Both the position numbers and the translations under genes were made by a program. From Streptomyces sp. NRRL S-337 (GTDB lineage: Bacteria > Actinomycetota > Actinomycetes > Streptomycetales > Streptomycetaceae): a stretch of DNA of 64,000 nt. Positions 16,449 to 26,405 of this stretch are shown piece after piece. Each line of letters opens with the position of its first letter. Position 1 is the first letter of the stretch. The notes beneath the pieces were generated by a model that saw only the letters and a list, made by a program, of their open reading frames with translations, had not been told where the DNA came from and ran no database searches. The stretch covers positions 17,865-81,864 of the forward strand of contig NZ_JOIX01000029.1 in assembly GCF_000720175.1 (NCBI RefSeq), given 5' to 3'.

Positions 16449-18371
16449 ATGCCCATGGACGAACGCACCCGGGCCGACGTCGAACGGGCCGAGGCGGCCC
16501 TCGTCGAGCACTATCCGCGGCTGGTCCGCCTCGCCTATCTCGTCCTGCCCCCGTCGATGGGCCGCCACCGCCGGGTGCTCACCGCGCACGGTCTGGTCCA
16601 GCGGGCACTGCCGCGCACCGGTCGCCGGCGCCGCCCGGACGGCGGGCTGCCGGCCCAGCGCGGCCCGCTGCCCGAGAACGGCTACGACCTGGTGCGGCTG
16701 CGGACCCTGCGGCTGGCGCTGGCCCACGAGGGCCGGCCCGGCCGGGGGCTCCCGGCGGTGCCCCAGGTCTGGGGCCTGCGGCTCTTCCCCCGGGCCGGCG
16801 GCGCCGATGAACTCGCCCTGGACCAGGCGCTGTCCGCCGTCCCGGCGTCGGTCCGGGCCGCCATCGGACTGTGGCAGCTGGAGGGCCTGGACGAGGACGC
16901 CGTACGGGCGCTGCTGGAACGGGCCGGGGCCGCCGACCCGGAGGCCGCGCTGCGGGCGGCCGAGCAACTGGACCGGGAGACCGGGGCGGGGGCCGCGGCG
17001 CTGCTGAACTCCGGGGAGTTCGACCCCTGTACGGTCCAGACCCGGCCGACGGACCTGCTGCGCCGCCGGCAGCGGCTGCGGACCGCGGTGGCGCTGGCGG
17101 CCGTCGCGGCGATCGGCGCGGTGGTCGCGGCGGTGCCCGGCGGTGACGGGGACCCGGCGGGCCGGCCGGCGACCCCCGCCGAGCAGGCGCTGGACCCCGC
17201 CAAGCTGCTGCGCACCCGCAACGAGCAGTGGTCCGACACCGCGCGGGTGGACTTCACCGCCTGGCCCGCGCGCGGCCGGCAGGCCGGCGACGAGGAGCTG
17301 CTGGGCCGGGCGCTGCGGGTCTGGGCGGCCCCGCCCGCCGACGCCCGGATCACCGCCTCCGCGGGCACCTCCACCCGCCCGCCCGACCATCCGCCGCAGC
17401 TGCTGTACGCCGGCCTGATCGACAACGTCATGGTGGTCGTCCTCCACGACGGCGAACGACTGGTCCGCTACGCCGAACCCGAAGACGCCACTCCCACGCT
17501 GCACTTCGCGCGGGTGGACGACGCGGACCTGACGAGCGGCGCCGCGCTGGTGATCGGCCGCGGCAACGGCTGGATGCGCTATCTGCTCGCGCCCTGGATC
17601 TCCGACGTCGCCGTCCGCGACCTGCTGGCGCCGGGCGCCCCGCCGCACGGGCTGCACGTCGCCCCCGACGGCGTCACCGACCGCATCCCGCTCCCCCCGC
17701 GGACGGGCGGCGGCTGCGGGCACTGGCCGGTGGCGCAGTTCCGCCCCTCGACGCGGATCGGGGCGCCGGCCCCGCCCTTCCTGCTGGCCGACCTCAACGA
17801 CCTCGTCCCCGTCCACCTCACCTACGTACCGCCGCCGCCCGCCGGCGCCGCGGGCCCGGTCGCGGGGCAGCGCGAGGCCACCGACCCCGCGGCCCTGGGG
17901 ACCTGGGCCCGTACGGCCTGCGGGCTGGGCGCGCTGCGGGGCGCCGGCGTACGGTCCGTCAGCGACTGGGCGTTCGCCGTGCAGCGCCTCCCCGAGGACG
18001 GCGGCAGCGCGACCTGGGTGTGCACCCGCGCCGACACCTGGCGCGGGCCCGGGAGCGCGACGGTCCGCTTCCTGCCGCCCGCCGTACGTCCGGGCGACCC
18101 CGGCCGGATCGCCGGCCGGTCCGACGGCACCGCCGCCTGCAGCCGCTACGGCCCGCACGTCGTCGGGGACGTCCCCTGGCGGTCGCCGTCCGGGAAGTGG
18201 TACCTGCTGGCCGCGGGCGGCCCGGACGTCGAGGGTCTCGACGCCACCGGCGCCCTCCGGGCCACCGCCGAGGGCCCCACCCTCGCCGCACCGGCCCCCG
18301 GCCCGGCCCCCGCCGCCGAGGTCGTCGGACGGCTGCGGAACGGGGGGAGCGTGCGGGCGTTCCGGCCGTAG
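16449..18371 (+). CDS. Sigma-like domain protein with one membrane helix and a large external domain
   Basis: 640 residues. The N-terminus (about 10-58, RADVERAEAALVEHYPRLVRLAYL) resembles sigma-70 region 2 of ECF factors, and residues about 121-178 (ELALDQALSAVPASVRAAIGLWQLEGLDEDAVRALL) resemble region 4, both degenerate. A single hydrophobic helix lies at about 211-230 (RTAVALAAVAAIGAVVAAVP). The 400-residue remainder would be outside the cell and has paired cysteines (GGGCGHW, TACGLG, TWVC, AACSRYG). An ECF-like domain tethered to the membrane could be a sigma factor turned into an anti-sigma or sensor module. ATG 16455 is an alternative start. The domain resemblance needs a profile search. 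Confidence 0.7.
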   Translation: MPMDERTRADVERAEAALVEHYPRLVRLAYLVLPPSMGRHRRVLTAHGLVQRALPRTGRRRRPDGGLPAQRGPLPENGYDLVRLRTLRLALAHEGRPGRGLPAVPQVWGLRLFPRAGGADELALDQALSAVPASVRAAIGLWQLEGLDEDAVRALLERAGAADPEAALRAAEQLDRETGAGAAALLNSGEFDPCTVQTRPTDLLRRRQRLRTAVALAAVAAIGAVVAAVPGGDGDPAGRPATPAEQALDPAKLLRTRNEQWSDTARVDFTAWPARGRQAGDEELLGRALRVWAAPPADARITASAGTSTRPPDHPPQLLYAGLIDNVMVVVLHDGERLVRYAEPEDATPTLHFARVDDADLTSGAALVIGRGNGWMRYLLAPWISDVAVRDLLAPGAPPHGLHVAPDGVTDRIPLPPRTGGGCGHWPVAQFRPSTRIGAPAPPFLLADLNDLVPVHLTYVPPPPAGAAGPVAGQREATDPAALGTWARTACGLGALRGAGVRSVSDWAFAVQRLPEDGGSATWVCTRADTWRGPGSATVRFLPPAVRPGDPGRIAGRSDGTAACSRYGPHVVGDVPWRSPSGKWYLLAAGGPDVEGLDATGALRATAEGPTLAAPAPGPAPAAEVVGRLRNGGSVRAFRP

Positions 18372-18559
18372 GGGGTGGCCAGGGGGACCGGCCGGCCGGC
18401 GGTGTGGCGCGCGGCGTCCGCCACGGAGGGGAATCCGGACAGAAGGTGTCGGGATTCGGTGTCAGAGTCACGCTGCGCCGGGCCGGGCGAGCCCTGGTGG
18501 GCCGCCGGCCCGTGCGCGCGGCATCTGACAGTGGGGCACCTGACATCGAGGAGTGGAAC

Positions 18560-19567
18560 GTGACGAGTGGGCACGCGACGAACGGCGGACCGGACCGGCC
18601 GGTGACCGCGGAGCTGACCGGGCGGGTGGCGCTGGTCGCCGGGGCGACCCGGGGCGCGGGCCGGGCGATGGCCGTCGAGCTGGGCCGGGCGGGCGCGCTG
18701 GTGTACGTCACCGGGCGGACGACCCGCGACCGGGTCAGCGAGGTGGGCCGCCCGACCGAGACGATCGAGCAGACCGCTGAGCTGGTGACCGCAGCGGGAG
18801 AGGCGGCCCACAGGGCCTCGGCCGAGGGCGGTGGCGGGCGACGGGCGGGCGGGACCGGGATCGCGGTACCGACCGACCATCTGGAGCCGACGCAGGTCAA
18901 GGCCCTGATCGAGCGCATCGACCGGGAACAGGGGCGGCTGGACATCCTGGTCAACAGCGTCTGGGGCGGCGACCATCTGCTCGAATTCCACACCAAGCTC
19001 TGGGACCTCGACCTGGCCGACGGCCTGCGGATGTTCCGCCTCGGCATCGACAGCCACGTCATCACCAGCCATTACGCGCTGCCGCTGATGAACCGGCGGC
19101 CCGGCGGTCTGCTGGTCGAGGTCACCGACGGCACGGCGTCCTTCAACCGCACCTACCGCGAGAACCTCTGCTTCGACCTCACCAAGAACGCCCCGCACCG
19201 CATCGCCTTCGGCCTCGCCGCCGAGGTGAAGGAACTGGGCGGCACGGTGGTGTCGCTCACCCCCGGCTTCCTGCGGTCCGAGGAGATGCTGGACCACTTC
19301 GGGGTGACCGAGGAGACCTGGCGCGAGGCGGTGGCCAAGGAGCCGCACTTCGCGATCGCCGAGTCACCGGCCCTGATCGGCCGGGCCGTACGGGCGCTGG
19401 CCGCCGACCCGGACAAGGCACGCTGGACCGGCCGGTCGCTTTCCAGCGGCCAGTTGGCGAAGGAGTACGACTTCACCGACACGGACGGCTCCCGCCCCGA
19501 CTGCTTCGGCTACTTCGAGGACGTGGTCTTCGGCGGTAAGGACGCCACCGCGGCGGACTACCGCTAG
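18560..19567 (+). CDS. Short-chain dehydrogenase/reductase (SDR) family oxidoreductase
   Basis: 335 residues from GTG 18560, with GAGGAG seven bases upstream. VALVAGATRGAGRAMA is the TGxxxGxG cofactor motif and DILVNSVWGGD the NNAG-equivalent (here NSVW). The catalytic tyrosine is normally in YxxxK; the matching region reads TASFNRTYRENLCFDLTKN, so the Tyr/Lys spacing is altered, a feature of an SDR subgroup often annotated as oxidoreductase of unknown substrate. It overlaps the convergent WYL regulator gene by four bases. The tail-to-tail pairing suggests, but does not prove, that the regulator relates to it. Confidence 0.85.
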   Translation: MTSGHATNGGPDRPVTAELTGRVALVAGATRGAGRAMAVELGRAGALVYVTGRTTRDRVSEVGRPTETIEQTAELVTAAGEAAHRASAEGGGGRRAGGTGIAVPTDHLEPTQVKALIERIDREQGRLDILVNSVWGGDHLLEFHTKLWDLDLADGLRMFRLGIDSHVITSHYALPLMNRRPGGLLVEVTDGTASFNRTYRENLCFDLTKNAPHRIAFGLAAEVKELGGTVVSLTPGFLRSEEMLDHFGVTEETWREAVAKEPHFAIAESPALIGRAVRALAADPDKARWTGRSLSSGQLAKEYDFTDTDGSRPDCFGYFEDVVFGGKDATAADYR

Positions 19568-20586
19568 GCACCCCGATCGCCCCGATCACTCCCGTACAGC
19601 GCGGCCGTGCGCCGGGCGGCCGCCGCCAAGCGGTCACGCAACGCGGCGGGGGCGAGGACCTCGCCCTCGGGGCCGAGGGCCAGCAGCTGGGAGTACGCGA
19701 CCTCGTGGGACTCCACGCGGAGGGTGACCGTCAGCCGGCCGTGTGCGTCCGGCCCGCCGGCGGCCCGGGCGGCGTCGATCGCCTCGCGGGCCGCCGCGGC
19801 CTCGGTGACGTGCGGCAGGACGCGGACCCCGGGCTCGGAGAGCCGGAGCACCACCTCGGTACGGAGGATCGAGCGGGCGAACTCCGCGGCCCGCTCGGCC
19901 CAGAACGCCGGCAGGTCGAACGACGCGTCCCGGGTGAAGGCGCCGGGCCCGTCGTCGAGCACGTCGACGGCGGTGAAGCGGTCGATCCGGTACACCCGGA
20001 AGTCCCCCTCGGCCCGCGCCGCCAGATACCACACGCCCGCCTTCAGTACGAGGCCGTACGGCTCCAACTCCCGCCGCACCTCGGTGCGTTCGGCCCCCTT
20101 CGCCTTCCGGAGGTAGCGGGCCGCGATCCGGCGGTCGGACCACACGGCCTCGGCGATCGCGGGCAGCAGACCGGGCGTTTCGGGCTCCTTGTACCAGGCG
20201 GGGGCGTCGAGGTGGAAGCGCTGGGCGGCGCCCGTGGCGGCGTCCCGCAGCTCCGGCAGGAGGGCGGCGGAGACCTTCAGCCGGGCGGCGGAGGCGGCGT
20301 CGGCGAGCCCCATCTGCCGCAGTGCGCCGGGCACTCCGGAGAGGAAGAGCGCCTCCGCCTCGCTGCGGCCGAGACCCGTGAGGCGGGTGCGGTAGCCGCC
20401 GATCAGGCGGTACCCACCGGCCCGGCCGCGGTCGGCGTAGACGGGCACTCCGGCCTCGGAGAGGGAGAGCACGTCCCGCGCGACCGTGCGCTCGGACACC
20501 TCCAACTCCCGCGCCAGCTCGGCGCCGGTCATCGACGGACGCGACTGGAGCAGCAGCACCATCTTGATCAGCCGGGCAGCACGCAT
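19564..20586 (-). CDS. WYL-domain transcriptional regulator
   Basis: 340 residues. The N-terminus (MRAARLIKMVLLLQSRPSMTGAELARELEVSERTVARDV) is a DeoR/HTH-11 winged helix. The middle carries the WYL domain (PYGLVLKAGVWYLAARAEGDFRVYRIDRF) and the C-terminus the WCX extension. These regulators sense nucleic-acid or small-molecule ligands. Its stop codon overlaps the SDR stop in CTAG (19564-19567). It is read away from aceE with about 220 bases of terminator-rich spacer between. Confidence 0.9.
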   Translation of the reverse strand: MRAARLIKMVLLLQSRPSMTGAELARELEVSERTVARDVLSLSEAGVPVYADRGRAGGYRLIGGYRTRLTGLGRSEAEALFLSGVPGALRQMGLADAASAARLKVSAALLPELRDAATGAAQRFHLDAPAWYKEPETPGLLPAIAEAVWSDRRIAARYLRKAKGAERTEVRRELEPYGLVLKAGVWYLAARAEGDFRVYRIDRFTAVDVLDDGPGAFTRDASFDLPAFWAERAAEFARSILRTEVVLRLSEPGVRVLPHVTEAAAAREAIDAARAAGGPDAHGRLTVTLRVESHEVAYSQLLALGPEGEVLAPAALRDRLAAAARRTAALYGSDRGDRGA

Positions 20587-20692
20587 GCCTTCATGATGCC
20601 GGGGGCCACTGACAACGCCGGGGCGCGCGGGGGCGGGCGGTCGCGGGCCGAGCGGTCGCGGGCGGCCGGTCCGCCCCGGCCGGCAGAAAGAA

Positions 20693-20727
20693 GGCCCGGC
20701 CGTGGTCAGGGCATGACCGGCCGGGCC
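20693..20727 (-). terminator. Hairpin downstream of aceE (distal)
   Basis: GGCCCGGCCGTGGTCA pairs, with a two-base bulge, with TGACCGGCCGGGCC at 20714-20727. It backs up the nearer hairpin at 20735-20778. Confidence 0.55.
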
Positions 20728-20734
20728 GTGGATT

Positions 20735-20778
20735 CCCGTGCGGAGGTTCCGGGCGCGGGTGGGTGACCTCCGCACGGG
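20735..20778 (-). terminator. aceE terminator hairpin
   Basis: CCCGTGCGGAGGT (20735-20747) and ACCTCCGCACGGG (20766-20778) form a perfect 13-bp stem with an 18-base loop, 27 bases after the aceE stop. Confidence 0.8.
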
Positions 20779-20805
20779 AGTAGGGGGCCCCTGGGAAGGG
20801 GCGGC

Positions 20806-23493
20806 TCAGAAGCCGTAGCGCTCGCGGGCCTCCTTGACCGCGGAGGCCGGGACGTCACCGCGGCGGGCGAGCTGGGCCAGTGCCGCGACGACCAGCGACT
20901 CGGCGTCGACGCCGAAGTGGCGGCGGGCCGCCTCGCGGGTGTCGGACAGGCCGAAGCCGTCCGCGCCGAGGGAGGACCAGTCCTGCTCGACCCACTGCGC
21001 GATCTGGTCCGGGACCTGGCGCATGTAGTCGCTGACCGCCAGGACCGGCGTCTCGACGCCGCTGAGCGCCTCGCGGACGTACGGCGTGCGCTGCTCGCCG
21101 CGCAGGGTGGCCTCGTCGGCCTCCAGTGCGTCGCGCCGCAGCTCCGTCCAGGAGGTCGCGGACCACACGTCGGCGGCCACGCCCCACTCGTCGGCGAGCA
21201 TCCGCTGGGCCCTGAGCGCCCAGTGGATCGCGGTGCCGGAGGCCAGCAGCTGGATCCCCGGGGCGTCGGCGGGCACCGTGACGCCCGCCGTGGCCGCGGT
21301 GTTGAAGCGGTACAGGCCGCGGACGATGCCCTCGTCGACGCCCGCGGGCTTGGCCGGCTGGGGCATCGGCTCGTTGTAGACCGTGAGGTAGTAGAAGACG
21401 TTCGGGTCCTCGCCGGGGGCGGTCTCGCCGTACATGCGGCGCAGGCCGTCCTTGACGATCGCCGCGACCTCGTACGCGAACGCCGGGTCGTACGACAGCG
21501 CCGCCGGGTTGGTCGACGCGATCATCGGCGAGTGGCCGTCCGCGTGCTGCAGGCCCTCACCGGTCAGCGTGGTGCGGCCGGCCGTGGCGCCGACCAGGAA
21601 GCCCTTGCCGAGCTGGTCGCCGAGCTGCCACATCTGGTCGGCGGTGCGCTGCCAGCCGAACATCGAGTAGAAGATGTAGAAGGGGATCATCGTCTCGCCG
21701 TGCGTGGCGTACGCGGTGGCGGCGGCGATGAAGTCCGCCATCGAACCGGCCTCGGTGATGCCCTCGTTGAGGATCTGGCCGTCCGTGGCTTCCTTGTAGT
21801 ACATCAGCTGGTCGCGGTCGACCGGCTCGTACGTCTGGCCCTTGGGGGAGTAGATCCCGAGCGACGGGAAGAGCGACTCCATGCCGAAGGTGCGGGCCTC
21901 GTCGGGGACGATCGGCACCCAGCGCTTGCCGGTCTGCTTGTCGCGGATGAGGTCCTTGACCAGGCGGACGAAGGCCATGGTGGTGGCCACGGACTGGTTG
22001 CCGGAGCCCTTGTCGAAGGCGGCGAAGGCCTTGTCGGCCGGGGCCGGCAGCGGCGCGAGCGGGTGGACGCGGCGGGCCGGGGCCGGGCCGCCGAGGGCCG
22101 CGCGGCGCTCCTGGAGGTAGCGGACCTCGGGGGAGTCGGCGCCCGGGTGGCCGTAGGGGACCTGGCCGTCGGTGAAGTCGCTGTCGGAGATGGGGAGTTC
22201 GAGCAGGTCGCGCATGACCTTGAACTCGTCCACCGTCAGCTTCTTCATCTGGTGGTTGGCGTTCTTGGACTCGAAGCCCTTGCCGAGGGTGAAGCCCTTG
22301 ACCGTCTGCGCGAGGATCACGGTCGGGGCGCCCTTGTGCTCCACGGCCGCCTTGTACGCCGCGTACACCTTGCGGGACTCGTGGCCGCCGCGGGAGAGGT
22401 GGAAGCACTCCAGGATCTTGTCGTCGGAGAGCAGTCTGGCCATCTCGACGAGGGCGGGCTCGGCGCCGAAGAAGTGGTCGCGGATGTAGGCCGCGTCGCG
22501 GGTCGCGTAGGTCTGGAACTGGGCGTCCGGTACCTCGCGCAGCCGGCGGGCCAGCGCGCCGGTGGTGTCGAGCCGGAAGAGCTCGTCCCAGGCGGTGCCC
22601 CACAGCGTCTTGACGACGTTCCAGCCGGCGCCGCGGAACTGGGCCTCCAGCTCCTGCACGATCTTGAAGTTGGCGCGGACCGGGCCGTCCAGGCGCTGCA
22701 GGTTGCAGTTGATGACGAAGGTGAGGTTGTCCAGGCCCTCACGGGAGGCGAGCGCGAGCGCGGCGGTCGACTCCGGCTCGTCCATCTCGCCGTCGCCCAG
22801 GAACGCCCAGACGTGCGAGTCGGAGACGTCCTTGATGCCGCGGTTGGTCAGGTAGCGGTTGAAGCGCGCCTGGTAGATGGCCGACAGCGGGCCGAGGCCC
22901 ATCGACACGGTGGGGAACTCCCACAGCCAGGGCAGCCGCCGCGGGTGCGGGTAGGACGGCAGGCCCTTGCCCCCGGCCTCGCGGCGGAAGTGGTCGAGGT
23001 GCTCCTCGGTGAGGCGGCCGTCGAGGAAGGCGCGGGCGTAGATGCCGGGCGCGGCGTGGCCCTGGATGTAGAGCTGGTCGCCGCTGCCGTCGCCCTCCTT
23101 GCCGCGGAAGAAGTGGTTGAAGCCGGTCTCGTAGAGCCAGGCCGCGGACGCGAAGGTCGCGATGTGGCCGCCGACGCCGTACTTGGCGCCGCGGGAGACC
23201 ATCGCGGCCGCGTTCCAGCGGTTCCAGGCGGCGATCCTGGCTTCCATCGCCTCGTCACCCGGAACGGCGGGCTCGGCGGCGGTGGGGATGGTGTTGAGGT
23301 AGTCGCTCTCCAGGAGCTGGGGGAGCGCGAGCCCCGACTGCTCCAGGGTGCGGCGCATCAGGTAGGCGGCGCGATGCGGGCCCGCTGCCTTGGTGACGGC
23401 GTCGAGCGACTCGCGCCACTCGGCCGTCTCCTCGGGGTCGCGGTCCGGGAGCTGGTCGAGCTGGCTGTACGGCAGGCGCACGGGGTCGGGCAT
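20806..23493 (-). CDS. aceE: Pyruvate dehydrogenase E1 component (homodimeric type)
   Basis: 895 residues, close to the 887 of E. coli AceE. It decarboxylates pyruvate with thiamine diphosphate and passes the acetyl group to the lipoyl arm of E2. The ThDP motif ([13 protein letters not shown]...[13 protein letters not shown]) is intact, as are [35 protein letters not shown] and [15 protein letters not shown]. The start at 23493 is preceded by AAGGGG. The E2 and E3 genes lie 1-4 kb upstream on the same strand with a GntR regulator between. A palindrome overlaps its likely promoter at 23637-23666. Confidence 0.97.
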   Translation of the reverse strand: MPDPVRLPYSQLDQLPDRDPEETAEWRESLDAVTKAAGPHRAAYLMRRTLEQSGLALPQLLESDYLNTIPTAAEPAVPGDEAMEARIAAWNRWNAAAMVSRGAKYGVGGHIATFASAAWLYETGFNHFFRGKEGDGSGDQLYIQGHAAPGIYARAFLDGRLTEEHLDHFRREAGGKGLPSYPHPRRLPWLWEFPTVSMGLGPLSAIYQARFNRYLTNRGIKDVSDSHVWAFLGDGEMDEPESTAALALASREGLDNLTFVINCNLQRLDGPVRANFKIVQELEAQFRGAGWNVVKTLWGTAWDELFRLDTTGALARRLREVPDAQFQTYATRDAAYIRDHFFGAEPALVEMARLLSDDKILECFHLSRGGHESRKVYAAYKAAVEHKGAPTVILAQTVKGFTLGKGFESKNANHQMKKLTVDEFKVMRDLLELPISDSDFTDGQVPYGHPGADSPEVRYLQERRAALGGPAPARRVHPLAPLPAPADKAFAAFDKGSGNQSVATTMAFVRLVKDLIRDKQTGKRWVPIVPDEARTFGMESLFPSLGIYSPKGQTYEPVDRDQLMYYKEATDGQILNEGITEAGSMADFIAAATAYATHGETMIPFYIFYSMFGWQRTADQMWQLGDQLGKGFLVGATAGRTTLTGEGLQHADGHSPMIASTNPAALSYDPAFAYEVAAIVKDGLRRMYGETAPGEDPNVFYYLTVYNEPMPQPAKPAGVDEGIVRGLYRFNTAATAGVTVPADAPGIQLLASGTAIHWALRAQRMLADEWGVAADVWSATSWTELRRDALEADEATLRGEQRTPYVREALSGVETPVLAVSDYMRQVPDQIAQWVEQDWSSLGADGFGLSDTREAARRHFGVDAESLVVAALAQLARRGDVPASAVKEARERYGF

Positions 23494-23636
23494 GGGTGGC
23501 CCCTTTCCGGACGGGAGGGAAGCTCGGGGGTGCCGTCGAGGACCGGGCCGCGCGCGTGGGCTGCGGCGGGATCTCGACGGCACCCGGATGCGAGTTCGGC
23601 AGTTTCGGCAGGCAGGGTGTCGCGCCCCGTCGGAAG

Positions 23637-23666
23637 ACGATACGCCCCTGATCGATGATCGATCAA
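23637..23666 (-). promoter_or_regulatory. Candidate aceE promoter with a 17-bp palindromic operator
   Basis: On the minus strand TTGATC (23661-23666) and TATCGT (23637-23642) are spaced 18 bases apart, about 144 bases before the aceE start. Between and over them lies the perfect palindrome TGATCGAT-G-ATCGATCA (23649-23665). An operator over the -35 and spacer would suit a repressor; the adjacent GntR-family gene is the obvious candidate. Confidence 0.6.
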
Positions 23667-23791
23667 CGCTGAGCAACCGGAAAACCGCAGGTCGGCACGG
23701 GGTGCCGCGATTTCGGGCACTCGGTGCCAGCCCCGGAGGGGTCCTCCGCTATGCCGCGCCGGGGCCCCTCGGGCCCGCCCGGCGCACCCGT

Positions 23792-24415
23792 TCAGACCCT
23801 CGGTGCGCAGCTCAGCACGTGTGTCTTGAGCAGCGTGCCGATCTTCGGGTCACGCCGCCGGAACGCGTCCACGATCTCCTGGTGGTCCTGGGCGTGCGAG
23901 CGCTGCTCCGGGCTGAACCAGCGGATCGACAGCGCCGTCCAGACCTCGATGCCCAGCGACTCCCAGGTGTGCAGCAGCACGGCGTTCCCGGCGGCCCGCA
24001 CGATCTCCCGGTGGAACGCCACGGTGTGCCGCACCTGCGCCTCCCCGTCGCCCGCCCGGTCCGCCTCGCGCAGCGCCGCCACCTCCCGCTCCAGTGCGGC
24101 GGTGTCCTCCGCCAGCCGCCCCGCGGCCAGCTCCGCGGCGACCTGCTCCAGCCCGGCCCGCACCGGGTAGCTCTCCTTGAGGTCGGCCGCGGTCAGGTTC
24201 CGCACCCGTACGCCCTTGTTGGGCGCCGACTCGATCAGCCGCAGCGACTCCAGCTCGCGCAGCGCCTCCCGTACGGGCGTCTGGCTGACCTCCAGCTCCA
24301 CCGCGATCCGCCGCTCGACGATCCGCTCGCCCGGCTGCCAGCGGCCGCTGACGATCCCCTCGAGGATGTGCTCGCGGATCTGCTCGCGCAGCGAATGGAC
24401 GACGGGCGGGGTCAT
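23792..24415 (-). CDS. GntR-family (FadR/FCD subfamily) regulator
   Basis: 207 residues, start fixed by GGAG six bases before ATG 24415. The N-terminal winged helix (SLREQIREHILEGIVSGRWQPGERI...LEVSQTPVREALRELE) is the standard GntR DNA-binding domain. The C-terminal FCD domain carries the metal/ligand His and Asp set (R..HTVAFHREIVRAAGN..., SHAQDHQEIVDAF). FCD regulators bind organic acids; PdhR of E. coli senses pyruvate. Lying between E2 and aceE on the same strand makes it a likely controller of pyruvate dehydrogenase, an inference from position. Confidence 0.9.
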   Translation of the reverse strand: MTPPVVHSLREQIREHILEGIVSGRWQPGERIVERRIAVELEVSQTPVREALRELESLRLIESAPNKGVRVRNLTAADLKESYPVRAGLEQVAAELAAGRLAEDTAALEREVAALREADRAGDGEAQVRHTVAFHREIVRAAGNAVLLHTWESLGIEVWTALSIRWFSPEQRSHAQDHQEIVDAFRRRDPKIGTLLKTHVLSCAPRV

Positions 24416-24501
24416 GAGGTGCTCCTTCAGAGCGGGGGGTGACGCGGCGGGTGGCGAGGGGGCCATTATCCGGGACGGCGGCCGGACGGCGGCATGCAGA
24501 A

Positions 24502-24548
24502 GGGCCGGCCCCGGTCCGTACGGATGCCGTACGAACCGGGGCCGGCCC
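24502..24548 (-). terminator. Terminator downstream of the E2 gene
   Basis: GGGCCGGCCCCGGT (24502-24515) pairs with 24535-24548, and inner arms CGTACGG/CCGTACG extend the stem after one mismatch. It lies 35 bases after the E2 stop and would separate it from the GntR gene. Confidence 0.85.
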
Positions 24549-24582
24549 CTGCTGCTACACGCCTACCGGGTGACTGCCGGGC

Positions 24583-26310
24583 TCAGAGACCGATCTCGGT
24601 CTCGAACTCGGCGGCCTCCAGGATCTGCTTGACCGTGGTCAGGTAGCGGGCGGCGTCGGCGCCGTCCACCAGACGGTGGTCGTAGGAGAGCGCGAGGTAG
24701 GTCATGTCGCGCACCGCGATGGTCTCGCCGAGGTCCGGGTGGTTGATGACCACCGGACGCTTGACGGTCGCGCCGATGCCCAGGATGCCGACCTGGTTCG
24801 GGGGCACGATCACGGTGTCGAACAGCGCGCCGCGCGACCCGGTGTTGGAGATCGTGAAGGTCGCACCGGACAGCTCGTCCGGGGTGATCTTGTTCGCCCG
24901 GACCTTGCCCGCCAGCTCCGCGGTCTTGCGGGCGATACCGGCGATGTTGAGGTCGCCCGCACCCTTGATGACCGGGGTCATCAGGCCCTTCTCCGCGTCC
25001 ACCGCGATACCGATGTTCTCGGTGTCGAAGTAGGTGATGGTGCCCTCGTCCTCGTTGATCCGGGCGTTGACGACCGGGTGGGCCTTCAGCGCCTGGACGG
25101 CGGCCTTGACGAAGAACGGCATCGGGGAGAGCTTGACGCCCTCACGCTGCGCGAAGGCGTCCTTGGCCTTGTTGCGCATCCGCATGATCGCGGTGATGTC
25201 CACCTCGACCACGGTGGTCAGCTGCGCCTGGCCGTGCAGGGCCTTCATCATGTTGTCGCCGATGACCTTGCGCATCCGCGGCATCTTGACGGTCTGACCG
25301 CGCAGCGGGGAGACCTCCAGCGCCGGGGCCTTCGACGGCGCGGCGGCCGGCGCGGCGGCAGGCACAGCGGCCTTGGCGGCCTCGGCGGCGGCGATGACGT
25401 CCTGCTTGCGGATCCGGCCACCGACACCGGTGCCCTTGACCGTGGCGAGGTCCACGCCGCTCTCCGCGGCGAGCTTGCGCACCAGCGGGGTGACGTAGGC
25501 GCCCTCGCCCTCACCGGCGGCCGGGGCCGGGGTGACCGGAGCCGGGGCGGCCGGAGCCGGCGCGGGGGCCGGAGCCGGCGCCGCGGGGGCGGCCGGGGCG
25601 GCGGGCGCCGGAGCGGCCGGCGCGGGCGCCGGAGCCGGGGTGGGCTCGGCGGCCGGAGCCGGGGCGGCCGGGGCCGGAGCCGCGGGGGCGGCGGGGGCCG
25701 CGCCCTTGGCGCCGATGACGGCGAGCTTGGCGCCGACCTCGGCGGTCTCGTCCTCGCCGACCACGATCTCCAGCAGGGTGCCGGAGGCCGGCGCCGGGAT
25801 CTCGGTGTCGACCTTGTCGGTGGAGACCTCCAGCAGCGGCTCGTCGGCCGAGACCTCCTCGCCGACCTCCTTCAGCCAGCGGGTGACGGTGCCCTCGGTG
25901 ACGCTCTCACCGAGCGCGGGGAGGACGACGTCGGTGCCCTCGGCGCCGCCCGCGGGGGCGGCGGGGGCCGGGGCCTCGGCGGCCGGGGCCGGAGCCGCGG
26001 CGGGCTCGGGCTGCGCGGCCGGGGCGGGGGCCTCGGCGGCGGCCGGGGCCGGGGCAGCGGCCGGCGCACCGGTGCCGTCGTCGATGACGGCCAGCTCGGC
26101 GCCGACCTCGACGGTCTCGTCCTCGGCCACCTTGATGGAGGTCAGGATGCCGGCGGCCGGGGCCGGGATCTCGGTGTCGACCTTGTCGGTCGACACCTCC
26201 AGCAGAGGCTCGTCGGCCTCTACGCGCTCACCCTCGGCCTTCAGCCAGCGAGTGACGGTGCCCTCGGTGACGCTCTCGCCGAGCGCCGGAAGGGATACGG
26301 AAACCGCCAT
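24583..26310 (-). CDS. Dihydrolipoyl acyltransferase (E2) with two lipoyl domains
   Basis: 575 residues. Two lipoyl domains (about 1-76 and 125-200), each with the STDKVDTE loop (Lys43 in the first) that LipB/LipA modify, are joined by long Ala/Pro linkers. Next is the E3-binding domain ([33 protein letters not shown]), then the catalytic domain ending [20 protein letters not shown] with the active His and Asp. It is usually named SucB, but in Corynebacterium and mycobacteria the single lipoylated E2 serves pyruvate dehydrogenase while OdhA supplies the 2-oxoglutarate acyltransferase. With aceE and lpd alongside, it is probably the PDH E2 (shared or not). Both names are possible. Confidence 0.93.
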   Translation of the reverse strand: MAVSVSLPALGESVTEGTVTRWLKAEGERVEADEPLLEVSTDKVDTEIPAPAAGILTSIKVAEDETVEVGAELAVIDDGTGAPAAAPAPAAAEAPAPAAQPEPAAAPAPAAEAPAPAAPAGGAEGTDVVLPALGESVTEGTVTRWLKEVGEEVSADEPLLEVSTDKVDTEIPAPASGTLLEIVVGEDETAEVGAKLAVIGAKGAAPAAPAAPAPAAPAPAAEPTPAPAPAPAAPAPAAPAAPAAPAPAPAPAPAAPAPVTPAPAAGEGEGAYVTPLVRKLAAESGVDLATVKGTGVGGRIRKQDVIAAAEAAKAAVPAAAPAAAPSKAPALEVSPLRGQTVKMPRMRKVIGDNMMKALHGQAQLTTVVEVDITAIMRMRNKAKDAFAQREGVKLSPMPFFVKAAVQALKAHPVVNARINEDEGTITYFDTENIGIAVDAEKGLMTPVIKGAGDLNIAGIARKTAELAGKVRANKITPDELSGATFTISNTGSRGALFDTVIVPPNQVGILGIGATVKRPVVINHPDLGETIAVRDMTYLALSYDHRLVDGADAARYLTTVKQILEAAEFETEIGL

Positions 26311-26343
26311 GGTTTCGGTTGCTCCTTACGGGATTGGGGTCTC

Positions 26344-26379
26344 CCCTGCCCGAGCCGGTTTCGAGGGCTCGGGGAAGGG
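26344..26379 (-). terminator. Hairpin between lpd and the E2 gene
   Basis: CCCGAGCC (26349-26356) and GGCTCGGG (26366-26373) form an 8-bp stem flanked by partly pairing CCCT/AGGG arms. It may attenuate lpd transcription into the E2 gene. Confidence 0.5.
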
Positions 26380-26405
26380 ATGTGGTCGTCGCGCCCGGAC
26401 TCGGG

